Assembly: GCA_006538405.1 (NCBI GenBank)
Contig: BJKQ01000003.1
Location: forward strand, 2,852,001-2,916,000
DNA from: Hansfordia pulvinata
Taxonomy: Eukaryota; Ascomycota; Sordariomycetes; Xylariales
Reading direction: 5' to 3'
Length of the DNA: 64,000 nt
Below, in pieces: positions 12,001 to 26,099 of the stretch. The notes beneath the pieces are model-generated. The model saw only the letters and a program-made list of their open reading frames with translations. It did not search any database and was not told the origin of the DNA. Numbering within the stretch: the first letter of the stretch is position 1; every line of letters starts with the position of its first letter. The position numbers were made by a program, and so were the translations under genes.

Positions 12001-13383
12001 ATTTAATATTAATAAGCTTTATAATTCATTGTAAGGTCGGTGGCGTTTCGCTTTTAAACTTATATAAATTTTATATTATTTAATATATACTTAAACTTTT
12101 ACTTTTTATAATAATTAATAAAACTTTTAATTAATTAATTTTAATGTTTTATTAACTTTAAAGTGCCTTATTAATAAATTATTATAATGTATTTATAATA
12201 ATTAATATTTAATATTATCTTTAATAAGTATAAATATCTTCCCTTTATAATATAAAAAGGGCCCTTATATAATTTAATCCGGATATACGTTAATTCTCTT
12301 ACGAATCTTAATATATTTTATATCTTTTTTTTAAGCTCATATTAAAAGCTTTTTTAATATTATAAACGGTTCTTTTATATATAAGGTGTTTTATTTTATA
12401 ACGTTACGTGCACGGCTTTATATAATTATTTATATTTTATATACCTTAAAAGCGGTGATAACGTATATTAAAGGGTTAATAAGTTAACCGTTAACGTTAT
12501 CGTTCTTTATTTTAAGCTTTTATTTTATTATAAGTAAAAGTTTTAAGTTATTAAGCTTATTACTTTAATAATTTAACCGTTTTAAAGGCGGATTAATAAG
12601 GTTTTACTTCTTTAATTAATACTTAATCTTAAAGTTAAAAGGGTTAAAAAATAAAAGCCATTTAACTTACCGGCCGTTTAAGTATATAAACTTTATAAAT
12701 ATATATAAGTTATTATAATCGCTTAAAACTTTTATAAAGAACTTAAAGCCTTATAAATAATATTATTAATACTTAAAATTACTTATTATTATAAGTATCT
12801 TTTAATCACTTATAATATACCGTGATTTAACCTTAAATAGCTTATAAGATTAAAATGTTATTAAGTATTATTTACCTCTTTTATTAAGCTGCGAAAGGAT
12901 CTTAAATATGCTTAAGCTTAAAGCGTCGATTTTTACATGTATATACTTTTTTAAATTAAAGTAAAGTAATAAAAGAGCTTCCTTAAATACTTAAATTAAA
13001 TTAAAAAACGCCTTTTTAATTAATATATTAAGGAACTTATCTCCTTTAAGCTTTAATAAGGATTCGGACTTCTTTAAATAATTAATTAAAAAAGAAGTAA
13101 TCTTTAAGAATCCGTTTATAAAGCGTTAATAAAAGTTAATAAAGCCGATAAAGATTTAAATATTATATTAAAACTTTAATAAAAGTTAATAAGTGATTAT
13201 ATTAACCTTTATAAGGTTTATAAAAATTCCTTTAATAAAGATTATATATCTTAAAAACCTTAAGGACTCTTTAAAAAATTAATACTTTAACGGCTTAATA
13301 TAAAGGCCTATATTAAGTAATGCTTAAATTATTATTTATAAGTATTTTATATATATTTTATTATCCTTAAAGTAAATAAGAAT

Positions 13384-13395
13384 ATCGTTTAAATA
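13384..13395 (-). other. Reverse transcriptase catalytic box of element A, copy 1 (degraded)
   Basis: Read on the minus strand this is Tyr-Leu-Asn-Asp, followed by Ile-Leu-Ile-Tyr. The gypsy consensus is Y-L-D-D-I-L-I-Y, so one catalytic Asp has become Asn. The surrounding frame contains stops. Confidence 0.8.
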
Positions 13396-15332
13396 AACGA
13401 CACATATATTATTAAGTTAATCCTTTAACACTTTATTAATATAAGCTTAAAAAGTAATAAGAGTATTACTTAAGCTTATAAGTATAATTAATAACTTATA
13501 ATACTTATATTAAGTATAAAACGCAGTCTTTTACTTATTACCTTAATATATACGTATATAATAATACGTATCCTTTAAGTTTAACTTATTAAAGACACGG
13601 GCTTTTAACACTTTATTAAATAACTTTAAAATAAAAGGTAATATATACCGATTTTTAATCATTACCTTATTAAGTCCTTTATAATTTATATATAAATAAA
13701 GCGTTTTATTATACTTAAGAATAAAAAGGATAAAGGCCCTTATTAAGCTCTTTAATAACCTTATCTTTTTAATACTTTATATCTTTTTAATAAACTTATA
13801 TAATTCTTATAATTTATTATTTATTAATAAATAAATAAGTATATATAAAGGATCCTTACTTAATTATAAATTAATAATATAATTAACCCTTTTATATAAA
13901 AGGAGCTTAATAACGTTATTTATATTAAAGAACTCTTTAAACTCTTAAAGATAAGTAAGAATAAGCTTAATTTCCCTACGATTTTAACTTATAAAGATAT
14001 TTATTATTTTTATTAATAAGTTAAAGTTTACTTATATTATTACGTAATAATAAATGCTTTTATTTTAAGTCCGTTAAAATTTCTAGCGTGGCTTTAATAT
14101 AAATTTAATTAAGTTATACTTAAATTATTAATAACTTATACTTAATTATAATATAATTTGCTTTTAAATTATAATACCGTTAAATAAAAGTAACGGGTTA
14201 TTAAATAATTTAAGGTCCCGGTTAATTATTAAATAAAGAACTTATAAAGTTTATTTAATCTTTTTATTATTTTAAAGTGTTACCGTTACTTAATAAGATT
14301 TATAAGTTTTAATAAGTATTTATATTATATTTATAAAGGATATAAGCTTTATTAAGGCCCGATTTAATTTATATTAAGTTATAAAGTTTAAATTAATTAA
14401 ATTAACCTTTAAGTAAATATTTAAATTTATATATATACTTAACTTTAAAGCTCCTTTATAAGGTGGCCGTATTAAGTAAGGTATATAAAACCGTATAAGC
14501 AGATTTATAAATTAATATAAATTAAAGGTAAAATATATAAAGGCTTATATTACCCTTTTACTTATTTTCTTAGTTAATTCGCGGGGTTTTTAAGTAAGTT
14601 CTTATCTTTTTTTTACTTTACCTTTAACTTATAATATTTTAATTTAATATAACCTTTTTTATTATAATAATAATAAGTAACACCCTTTTTTTAATCGGTA
14701 AGCTTTTACTTTTTAATATTAAAGTCGTTTAACTTTAAATTATTATTATTTTTACGTTTTTTTTATTAATTTTTATTATTAACGTTATTAAGTGTGTTTC
14801 GGGAGTTCTTTAACGACGTATCGTCTTTATATTAAAAGGTCTTTTTAATAAACTTTTTTTTCTTTATATTTAATAATTTTTAATATTAAGTAATAAGCTT
14901 TATTATTATTATACGCTTAATAAATAGCTTAATTATATAATTAAGAATATTATTCTATAATATAAAAAGTAATTTCTTTAAAAATAATAAGGCTTATTCT
15001 TAATTAATATAAAACTTAAGTTAATACTTTAATTTAATTAAATATTAATCGAATCGATAAGGATCTTAACTTAAATATTAAACGGCTTACTCTTATTATA
15101 TATTTAAAGTTATTTACTTATAAGTAAAGTGTTTAATAATAAATTTATTTTATTTTATAAATTCTTATTAACTTCCTTTAAAAGTATATAACTCTTTTTA
15201 AGATAACGTTTTATAATAAGTCCGGTATAAGCCTTTATAAGTCTTATTTAACTTTTTATAATTAAAGATAACCTTTTTTTTATTATTTCGTATACGTTTT
15301 AAAAAAGCTTAAAAAACGGTCTTATAATTAAC

Positions 15333-15337
15333 TTATT
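15333..15337. repeat. Left target-site duplication TTATT of element B
   Basis: TTATT directly precedes element B, and an identical TTATT follows it at 23213-23217. In the uninterrupted copy 2 of element A (around 28036) only one TTATT is present at the equivalent place, so it serves as an empty-site control. Confidence 0.85.
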
Positions 15338-15490
15338 TATTATAAATTAACCATTAACGGTGCCCGTAAGAGTGCGTTAATATAATAATATTCTTTTTAA
15401 AAGAGGAAGAAAAAAAGAGAAAACGTTAAGGCTTATAAGTTATTATAATTATATATTATAAGATTAAATTAAAAGATTAAGTTTATAACA
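15338..15490 (-). repeat. LTR of element B (left)
   Basis: 153 bp, starting TATTATAAATTAACC and ending TTTATAACA on the plus strand. It pairs with 23059-23212, with C/T and G/A substitutions plus one homopolymer length change. Confidence 0.85.
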
Positions 15491-15544
15491 TATAACCTCG
15501 CTCTAGTAAAAATTCGCCTTATAATAAGCGTAATATATTATACC

Positions 15545-15745
15545 CTTATACCGTTTTTAAACCTTATATTAACGTTATTAACCTTATAATAAGTATAAAG
15601 CGGCTATACCTTTATATTATATATAAGCCTTATATTAACACCGTTAACCTTATAATAAATATAAGGCGGTTATACCTTCGTACCGTATATAAGCTTAATA
15701 TTAACGTTATTAACTTTATAATAAGTATAAAACGGTAAAACCTTA
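15545..15745. repeat. Tandem repeat of about 66 bp, three units, inside element B
   Basis: The word CCTTATATTAAC, or its variant CTTAATATTAAC, recurs at about 15562, 15628 and 15693, each followed by a shared pattern ending in ATAAGTATAAAGCGG or similar. The period is 65-66 bp. A related two-unit block occurs at about 17585-17700 in the same element. Confidence 0.7.
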
Positions 15746-17584
15746 AAACCCGATTAATACGCGTTATAACGTAAAAACTTTTTTATTAAACAGTAAATAA
15801 AGCCTTTATTTACTTACCTTTTTATAACGTGTTTATTACTTTACCTTTATTTATCTTTATTTTAAGTTTTATAAGCCTTCCTCTTTTTACCTTTCCTTTT
15901 ATATCGCGTATCCGTAACGCGTATTTATAACCTTTTAACCGTATCTTTACCTCCTTTATATTAACTCTTCTTTTTACCGACACGGCCTTATCTTTCTTTT
16001 ATATCGATATAATTATTATCATTAATTATACCTTAAAAAACACCGCTTTAAGTGTTAATAACGGCCTTTTACTTAATAATAATAATAATAATAAAAAAAG
16101 CCGCCTCGCGATCGCGCTTTTAATAATTACCTTTTCGATAATAACTCGGGCGATAAAGATAATCAGCTTTTTATCGATATAAAGGTTACTTATATTAATT
16201 ATATCGATAAGTTTCTTTATATTAAAGTTATATAATACACGCTTAATAACGTTATAAAGGGTTATTTAAAGTATAAGTAAAGTAAAAAAACGTGTAATTA
16301 AAAGTCGTACGTTTATATTAATAACGCGAAGCTTTACTGCGCTTTACACGATATAATTAAGGTCGTTAATTAAAGTAAAGCCGTTACGGTCTTAAATTAA
16401 GGTCGCACCACGGCTTAATTTACCTTTAAGTTTAATTATATAATAAAGGCTTTTCGTGACTTCCACGCTTTTACTTAATAAAACTTTAATATTAATTAAT
16501 TTATATATAATAACGCTTTAATTAACCTTAACCCTTTAACCGTACTCGTTTTAATTTTAATTTATAATTATAATAATTAATAATAATAACTTATCGTCCT
16601 TAATACGGCTTCCTTTAATAATAATATTATTATTATTATACGTTAAGCTTTCTTTTATATAATTTATAACTTAAACCGATAATTAACCTTATAAAAGGCC
16701 GTAAACGCCGTTTAAGCCGTTAAAGTAAAAGCCGTTATTACGTATTATAAAGCCACTTTATAAACGTTCCTTTACCTTATATAAATCGTTATTAACGTTA
16801 CGAAGTCGCTTAATACCCTTTTTAATCCCGTTTTAAGCACGCCCGGTTAAGTTTACACTTTATTTAATATTATATTTAACGTTAATATAAGTAATAATAA
16901 AAAGCGTAACCGGCTCCTTAACCTTAATAAAACGCCTTTAAAGCGCTCCCGTTTCGTTAACGTATTAAATAAGGACTTTAATTATAAGTAACGTTTTTAT
17001 ATAACGTAACGCCTTATCACCTTTTCCCCTTTTCTTTAAAGTTAACACCACTTTAACCCCGATTCGCTTTAATTTAACTTTTATTAATTTAATTAAGTCG
17101 ATTACTTTTAAGTCTTATTATAAAAGGTTAAGTAAAAGGACGACCTTAAAAACGGCCTTAATATTTAACTTAATTAAAAGAATTACGGCCTTAAATAATA
17201 AGTTAATTATAACGTGATAAGATCTTAATAATACGAAGTTAAAAGAATTAAAAAAAAGTAAAATAACCGGTATAACGCTTAATTAAAAGCGTTTAATACC
17301 TATTTTATAAGGAATTATATTACGTTACAGTGCTTAATTAATTTAAATAACGGCCGTTATAACACCGATTTCTTTAAATTAAGGATTATTATCCTTTTTA
17401 CCTTTATAAGTCGTAAGCCTTATAACGTGTTTATACCCGCCTTTTACGGTGCCGCCTCGCCTTTAAGTAAAAGTAATCGTGTATAAGCGTGTAAAGTAAA
17501 TATAAAGTTACGTGTTATATAAAGCAGCCTTACCGTTATTTTATTAATTATCCTTTTATACCTTAAACACGAAGGCGTGTTAAC

Positions 17585-17705
17585 GTTACGGCCTTATAAT
17601 AAGTATAAAACGGATATACTTATATACCGTGTATAAGTTAACTTATTAATATTTTAACCTTATAATAAATATAAAGTTAAGGTATTTACGTATTATATAT
17701 ATATT
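17585..17705. repeat. Second block of the 66-bp tandem repeat in element B
   Basis: CCTTATAATAAGTATAAA at about 17592 recurs as CCTTATAATAAATATAAA about 65 bp later. This matches the block at 15545-15745, so the repeat occurs at two separate places in the same internal region. Confidence 0.6.
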
Positions 17706-20365
17706 AACGTGTTAACGCTCCGGCTCCGTGTTATATATAAAGATAATATACCTTTATACCGTGATTAACTTAACACGGTAAATTACTTACCCTCGCCGCT
17801 CTCCTTTTATAAGTAAATAATAAAACCGTTTATTAAATTTATAATCACCGCCCGGACCGTTAATACCTTATCTTAATTAAAATATTAAGGGTCGACCGGT
17901 TATAACTTATTATTATACTTCACGTTACCTTATACCGTTTTAAACACGTTTAAAGCTACCGTATTTATTATCGCGAAAAGCGGCTTTTAATTAAAGTTAT
18001 TATAACTTACTTATTTTATTAACACTTATTAATACTTATTACAGCCTTTTATATTCTTTATATTAAAGATAACCTTTATATAAAATTCCTTTTTTATAAA
18101 CTTATCCCTTTAAGCTATTTAAATTATTAATAATCGCGAATCGGACACTTATTAACTTAAAAAAGGGTCGTTTTAAGCTTACTTTATTAAGTTTATATAA
18201 AAAACCGGGTGAATCTCTTTAAAAACATTAAGCTTAACCGTAAAAAAGGATAAGACCGTTATTACCGTGTACTTTCTTTATACTTAATTTAACTTTTTAT
18301 TAAATTAAGCCGTTTTAATATTATATAAGCTTAACCACACCTTATCTCCTTTATTAAACTGCTTTATAAAGCGATAAGACCGATTCGCCGACTTTTATTA
18401 ACGTTATTAAATATATATAATTATAAATTAAGCTTATTAATTACCCTTTTTTAAATAAGTTAAAAACGCGTCCGCGCGGTCTACCGGGTTACACGGTCCG
18501 ACCTTATTATAATATAATGCTTAAGATTATATTATTAATAAATCGAAACTTAAAAAAAGGCGGTTAAAATTAACCTTTATAATTATAAAGACCTGGTTAT
18601 TTAAGGTTAATTAATAAGCCGGTAAATAATTAACTTAATTTAATTATAAAAAGGCTATTATTAAGCGGAGCACCGATTAAACCTTTAAATTTACTTTTTT
18701 TATCCCGTTATTAAATTATAAATAATAAACTATTAAAAGGTATTATTAAATACCCGTTACGGCGTATAACCGAGTTTAAAAGCGTTTTACTTAATTTAAT
18801 CCTTAATTAAAAATAAGTTAATTAAAGAAGTCCCGAAAACGTTATTAATAATCTTAAAAGCGTTCCGTGCACGCTTTTATTATTATAAATAATATCGTTT
18901 TAAGTTATACGTACTTTAATAAGCGGTTTATAAAAATTATTAATTATTATAATATATCCGGATCCGCTTATAAAAAAGGACTTATAAAGTTTATTAAGAT
19001 TTACTTTTAAAAACGGTTTATTAATAGTAAAGGTTAAAGCAGACCTTAAGGACGCTGCTTAAATTAATATACCTTATAATAATAATAATTCCGTATAAAC
19101 CTTTTCACGTTTTATAATATATAATCTTAATAAAAATCCCGATATAATATAAAGAACGTGCCTTATTAACTTAAATAACTTATTAAAGGAAAGTTATAAA
19201 CCCTTTAAATAAGCGCTATAATAAGCGGCTTATACTTTAAAACTTAAAGTTATCTTTAAAAACATAACGCACTGGCCGCTTTAAGTTAATAATCCTTAAT
19301 TTAAACGGCTGCCTTTATAGCTTAAAAGAACTTACGTTCCTTTACTTATACCTTTTATAAGCGTGTATAATATAAGTTATTTATTAACACTCCCTTGTCT
19401 TATAATCTTCGTAACGACGCCTCCTTAAATAGTTCCGCCCTTATTAAAAGTAAGGCCGGTCTTAACTTTATTTAAACCTCTTTTTATATTAACACCGTGT
19501 TAATTATATAACGTATAAAGATTAATTATATAAATAAGCCTTTTTAATTATTATTATCCTTAATATCTTATTATTAACGAGATAAGGTATTTAAACGGGC
19601 CTTTAATATATTAAGCTTATAATAAAAATAATAAAAAAATAAGGATAACGTCTTTATTTAACACGCTTACCTTTTACTTAATAACTTTAACTTTATAAAG
19701 TATTTTAAGTTCTTATAATTAATAAAGACCGTAAACGGCTCGGTTATTAATTATAATTCCGTTTACCACGCCTTTAAGTATATAACGACCGTAAAAAGCT
19801 TTTTATTATAAATCTTATAATTACGCTGCGTTAACGTTAAGTTAACCGAGTAATAAGTTATTAAATAAAGGATAAACTTATAATATTACGAAAGGCACTT
19901 ATTTAAGGCTTATCTTAAGTAATCCGCCTTTATTATTATAAGCTTATTAAGGTTTTATTAACGAAGGACCGGATACGTGATAAAAACGGACTTTAACGCT
20001 TAAAACGCCTTTTTTTACGCTTAACCTTATTTAAACAGCGCCCTTTTCTTTATTAAATAATATAAAGGCTTTAATAAAAAAGAATAATCCTACACGAAAT
20101 CTTAATAAAAGTTAATAAATTTTAAAAAATTATAAAGCCCGTATAAGTTTATAAAAGGTTCTTATTCTTATATTACTTAAACCTTTTTAAGGTTAAAGCG
20201 GATCTCCTTTTTTACTTTAATAATAAAGCTTAAATACTTCACCTTTTTCACCGCGAATTCACACTTCTTTTTATTTAAAAAAAGGCCCGCCCTTTATAAT
20301 AATTATAACACTTAACGTACTTTAATTATATAATCCTTTTTAAAGCTTAAGCTATAAATAAGGAT

Positions 20366-20377
20366 ATTATTAAGGAA
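20366..20377 (-). other. Reverse transcriptase catalytic box of element B (degraded)
   Basis: On the minus strand this codes Phe-Leu-Asn-Asn where Ty3/gypsy elements have Phe/Tyr-Leu-Asp-Asp, and it is followed by ILIYS. Both Asp codons now read as Asn, so this copy could not encode an active reverse transcriptase. Confidence 0.8.
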
Positions 20378-23058
20378 CACCGTAATAAAAACGTTTAAAG
20401 TGTCGCTTAATATTATATTAATATAACGTTAAAACGAAGCGGGAGCGCTTATTAATTTAAAAAGGTATATTAACCACTTAAAAAGGTTAAAACGGGTTTT
20501 AAATATAATTAAGTGTTTTTAACTCTTTTTTATATATAAGCGGTGGAAAGCAGCCTTTATATTAAACTTTAACACTTACTTTACTTTTAAAAAGGATTAT
20601 AACGTTTTTAAGATAAATAATAATAAGTAATTATCTTTTTTAATAACTTTATTTAAGGCCCGGTAATCGATATAAAACCTTTACTTATTACTTAACTTTT
20701 TAATAAGCAATATTAATACCGCGATTAAAAAGGAGTTAACCTGGATTTATCTTTTATCCTTTAACTTTATTAATTAACGTTATAACTTTAAAAGTTACTT
20801 TTACGGTATATTATAAAAAGGGCCGCTTAAAAGCTTAAGGTCGTTCTTTTTAACGTCCTTCCGTAACCGGATTTAATAATTTAAGCGCCTTTAATATAAT
20901 AATAGCTTATCCTTAACGGGCTCCTTAAATAGCCCTTAAAAGTTATTAACCTTTAAAGGGAAAAAAGGAAATAAGGCCGTGTCGGTGATATAAAAGTGAA
21001 AAACGCTTATAATTTCTTATAAGTTAATAATTATTAACGGCTTTATAACTTTTTTATTATATATTTCCTTAATTAAGCGTGCCCTCATTACGAGGACCAG
21101 GCCGTTTTTTAATCGTTATATTTAAGAATCCTTAATTAATAAACTTCCCGCCGCTTAAATCTTAAGTTCTTTTTATTTTACGTTTATTATCACGCCGTAA
21201 CGCTTTATAAAAGGTAACTTTAATATAACGTTTTAAGTTAATTTTAAAATTATATAAAAATATATTAATAACGATTATTTATTAATAATAATCGTCGTGT
21301 ATATTAAGCGTTATATATTATAAGACTTCGCTTTACCCGTAATTAATTATAAGTTTTAAGGTTTAAATAAATCGATTTATTATAAACTTAAGGATTAAAT
21401 ATATTATTTATTTATTACTTTATAATAATTATATTTTATATCGACTTACACGTTTAAGGTAACGAAGGAGTTAAAAAAGATTAATATAAAGAAAGGTTCC
21501 GTGTTTATATATATTTAAATATCCTTAAACTTTTACGTTTTAAACGCTTTAAAAAGGTTAATTAAGTTTAAATATAAGTTAAATAGCTTTTAAGTAAGAC
21601 TTAATTTAAAGGTAAGCCGTTTTCCGAGTCGGTATCGTTTTATAATAAGTCGTTCTTTATACCGGGCGCCGTTATAAAGCGAATCATTATTAAAGGTTAT
21701 TATATTAAAAAGAAAGAATATTTATTCGCTTTATATTTATCTTTTTTATAATAAAGGTAAAGGCCCTTTTCTTTACGCGCGTTAAGCTTAACTTAAAAGA
21801 GTTAAGGCGCTTATTATTAACCTTTTATCTTCGCTTTATTTTATTATAATTACTTAAACCTTTTCTTAAAGGCCTTTAAGACCTTTATCTTATACACCTT
21901 TATTATTTAAGTGTCCTTATCGTTATCTCTTTTAATATCGCTTTAAGGCGGTTATAACGTTGCCGCGGCTTAAAACTTTTCTTTTAAATTATAAGATTTT
22001 AAGTTTAATACGATAACTTAATATATTATTACCGTTTTATTATAATTTATACGGGAGACTTAACGATCACACGTAATCCTCCTTATCTAATCCGAAAAGG
22101 CTTATTAAAAGCGGTTAAGCTTAACCGAACCGTTTTAATCTTAACCTTTTATTATAAACAGCTTTTACTTAAAATAAAAAAGGAACGTAACGAACCTTTC
22201 TTTAATCCTTTACTGTATATAATTAAGCTTAATCTTAATTATCGCTTATTAATAAGGATCTTTAAATAATAAAGTAAGGTATTATAAGAAATAATTAAGA
22301 TTATAATACTTTAAGTTTATACGCTCTTTAAAGCTACTTATTTCGTAAAAAGGGGCTATTTAAGCTTAAATTAAAAGGGAAAGATTTATTTAAATAAAGA
22401 CTTATTAATTTTAATTATTATTAATAAACTTTTAATCGGCTTTTAACTTATATATTAACGTTAAACGTTAAATAATAAATATAGCCTTATTATTATCGAA
22501 AAGGCCCTTTTAAAGTAACGGCTTACGCCGTAACGGCCTTACTTTAAATCGTTACTTATTTAAGTCCGGTATAACCGTGTATAATATTTAAAGGCCTCCT
22601 CCCTTTAAATTAAACGTGTCCGCGTTTATATTAATAATAAAATAAAAGCGTTAAGCTTTTAAGGCTTAAATCGGGTTATTAAAAGTTAAGGTCGTATCGG
22701 TGGTAACTTAAAAAGGTAAAAAAGGTGATTACTCTTTTTTACACTTTTTTAAGGCTATTAACACGGTTATAAGCCGGGCCAGTTTTTATTATTAATAAGT
22801 TATTTACTTAAATAATATACTTTATTAAAAGTTTTACGATTCGTATAAGTCTTAAAGTTATTATTAAAGATTTAAGCCCTTTATTATTACCGTTTCAGTT
22901 TAAAAAAAAGGTGAATTAATATTTAATATTTTATATATTTAAAAGATAACGGCTCGTGTTATTACCTTATCGGTAGTGTCACGACTTATATTATCGTCTC
23001 GTTAACGGTGTTACGGCTCGTGTTATCGTTTTACCGGTGTTTATTAAAAAAGAATATA

Positions 23059-23212
23059 TATTATAAATTAATTATTAATAGTGCTTATAAAAGTGCGTTA
23101 ATATAATAATATTCTTTTTAAAGGAGGAAGAAAAAAAAGAGAAAACGTTAAGGCTTACGAGCTGTTATAATTATATATTATAAGATTAAGTTAAAAGATT
23201 AAGTTTATAATA
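23059..23212 (-). repeat. LTR of element B (right)
   Basis: 154 bp partner of 15338-15490. The target-site duplicate TTATT follows immediately at 23213-23217. Confidence 0.85.
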
Positions 23213-23777
23213 TTATTAAGTATTTTATTAAAAGAAAGTAAACTTTATATTAAGCGCCTTAATATTATTTATATTAACGTAACGGCTTATATTTAAAGGG
23301 CTTATAAATTTAAATAGCTTAATATATAAGTTTTTTTTTAAATTTAAGTTTAACTTTAAGGAGGGGGTTCTTTACTTTTAAAAATCACCTTTATTTTAAA
23401 AGCGATTTAACTTTAAACGCTGCTTAAGTCCTTTACGTTTTAATTAATAACACGGTTATTATTAATTTAAGTTTCGTACCTTATTATATACCGGGTTAAA
23501 GATCTTTAACTCTTATAATCTCTTTTAAATATTATCCGTATTTATTAATATATTATTTAATCGCTTTTATAATTGTTTTTCCTTTACTTATAAAAAAGAT
23601 AAGTTATTATTTTAATCTTTTTAAAAATTATTCTTATTTTATAAAGGTAATAATTATTATTTATTAACGATTTAAAGTGGATCGGTTAATTAAATATAAA
23701 ATAATCCCTTTTTAATATTATCGTTTTTAATAATAAAAGCTATTATTTTAAGTGATTAAAAAGCGAAGGTTTAAAAT

Positions 23778-23961
23778 TATTATAAGTAAGAGATATAATT
23801 AAGTAAAGTAATATTAAAGAGGTAATATAAGGTATATAATAAATAAGAATTAAACCTTAAACCTTCACGTTTAATAAGAGATTTAAAGGGTATTTATAAG
23901 GAGTTTATATTAATCTTATATAAGAATATATTAAGTTAAGTTAAGATTTCTCTTTATAATA
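23778..23961 (-). repeat. LTR of element A (5' LTR of copy 1)
   Basis: 184 bp, the same length as the other two full A LTRs. In the minus-strand orientation of the element it is the 5' LTR of copy 1. It directly abuts the partial LTR of copy 2 at 23962. Confidence 0.85.
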
Positions 23962-24069
23962 ACCTTAAACCTTTACGTTTAATAAGAGATTTAAGAGGTA
24001 TTTATAAGGAGTTTATATTAGTTTTATATAAGAATATATTAAGTTAAGTTAAGACTTCTCCTTATAATA
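23962..24069 (-). repeat. Truncated LTR of element A, copy 2
   Basis: 108 bp equivalent to positions 77-184 of the full LTR. It is fused on one side to a complete LTR and on the other to internal sequence equivalent to 11367. The junction has short shared sequence (TTATAATA), suggesting a microhomology deletion. This is an inference. Confidence 0.75.
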
Positions 24070-26087
24070 TTATAATACTTTTATTATTGCTTTATTACTT
24101 TATATTACTTTTTTTATAATATTTATTATAAATTCGTTAACTTTTTTAACTTATCTTTTATTATAAAGATTAATATATCTTCTCTTTTATAAGTAATATG
24201 TTTAACGTTAAATAAGTTAAGTTATTAACCGTATAATATTTAAAAAGGGCTTTATTTTATTAACGTGTTTATATTATTATTAATCGCGAAATACGCGTTT
24301 ATTAATAATATTAATTAATACTTTATTTATCCTTATATAAAGTAATGTAAGTACGTTTTAAGTATAATATTTATACGTTTTATTTACTTATTAATTTATA
24401 TATAAAACGTAATTAAATACCTCTTTTTAATACATAAGTGGTAATATAAATTAAATTAATATTAATTAATAAATAATAAGCCTTTATCCGTTAATATACC
24501 TTTAAGGCTATTAAACTTATAATAAACTTTAATATATAATAATATAATAAGCTCTCTTATTATAATCGTGTTTAAAACGGTTTAAAACATATATAATTTT
24601 AAGAACTTATTTATAAGGATAAGGATATTATTTATTTGTTACTTTTAATATTATACCTTTAATAAGCTTATAATAAAGTTTATAAATAGCTTTTATATAA
24701 AAGTATTTAATATTAATAAGCTTTATAATTCACCGTAAAGTCGGTAGCGTTTCGCTTTTAAACTTATGTAAATTTTATATTACTTAATATATACTTAAAC
24801 TTTTACTTTTTATAATAATTAATAAAACTTTTAATTAATTAATTTTAATATTTTATTAACTTTAAAGTGCCTTATTAATAAATTATTATAATGTATTTAT
24901 AATAATTAATATTTAATATTATCTTTAATAAGTATAAATATCTTCCTTTTATAATATAAAAAAGGCCTTTATATAATTTAATCCGGATATACGTTAATTC
25001 TTTTATAAATCTTAATATATTTTATATCTTTTTTTTAAGCTTATATTAAAAGCTTTTTTAATACTATAAACGGTTCCTTTATATATAAAGTGTCTTATTT
25101 TATAACGTTACGTATATAACTTTATATAATTACTTATATTTTATATACCTTAAAAGCGGTGATAACGTATATTAAAAGGTTAATAAGTTAACCGTTAACG
25201 TTATTATTCTTTACTTTAAGCTTTTATTTTATTATAAGTAAAAGTTTTAAATTATTAAGCTTATCGCTTTAATAATTTAACCGTTTTAAAAGCGGATTAA
25301 TAAGGTTTTACTTTTTTAATTAATACTTAATTTTAAAGTTAAAAAAGTTAAAGAATAAAAGCCACTTAACTTATTAACCGTTTAAGCATATAAACTTTAT
25401 AAACGTACGTAAATTATTATAATCGCTTAAAACTTTTATAAGGAACTTAAAGCCTTATAAGTAATATCGTTAATACTTAAAACTACTTATTATTATAAGT
25501 ATCTTTTAATCACTTATAATATACCGTGATTTAACTTTAAATAGCTTATAAGATTAAAATGTTATTAAGTATTATTTACTTCCCTTATTAAGTTATAAAA
25601 GGATCTTAAATATATTTAAGCTTAAAGCGTCGGTTTTTACACGTATATGCTTCTTTAAATTAAAGTAAAGTAATAAAAAAGCTTCCTTAAATACTTAAAT
25701 TAAGTTAAAAAACGCCTTTTTAATTAATATATTAAAGAACTTATCTCCTTTAAGCTTTAATAAGGATTTAAACTTTTTTAAATAATTAATTAAAAGAGAA
25801 ATAATCTTTAAGAATCCGTTTATAAAGCATTAATAAAAGTTAATAAAGTTAATAAAGACTTAAATATTATATTAAGACTTCGGTAAAGGTTAATAAGTGA
25901 TTATATTAACCTTTATAAGGTTTATAAAAATTCTTTTAATAAAGATTATTTATTTTAAGAACTTTAAGGACTCCTTAAAAAACTAATATTTTAACGGCTT
26001 AATATAAAGGCTTATATTAAGCAGTGCTTAAATTATTATTTATAAGTGTTTTATATATGTTTTATTATCCTTAAAGTAAATAAGAAT

Positions 26088-26099
26088 ATCGTTTAAATA
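26088..26099 (-). other. Reverse transcriptase catalytic box of element A, copy 2 (degraded)
   Basis: This is the copy 2 equivalent of 13384-13395, and the 12 bases are the same, reading Tyr-Leu-Asn-Asp on the minus strand. Both copies share the Asp-to-Asn change, either by descent or because the same site was hit twice. Confidence 0.75.

Larger units (their letters stand above)
15338..23212 (-). mobile_element. Ty3/gypsy element B, nested inside element A, RIP-degraded
   Basis: 7,875 bp with LTRs 15338-15490 (153 bp) and 23059-23212 (154 bp) and a perfect 5-bp TTATT duplication. The one-base length difference is a run of 7 versus 8 A. On the minus strand around 20366-20377 the reverse transcriptase core reads Phe-Leu-Asn-Asn-Ile-Leu-Ile-Tyr-Ser. 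It continues about 30-40 codons on with degraded versions of the Ty3/gypsy words AGLFLK and EVKYLG. This identifies a Ty3/gypsy pol with both catalytic Asp codons lost. The internal region is about 7.57 kb, so there is room beyond the pol core, and part of the plus-strand left side is occupied by a roughly 66-bp tandem repeat. Every frame has many stops. Confidence 0.85.
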
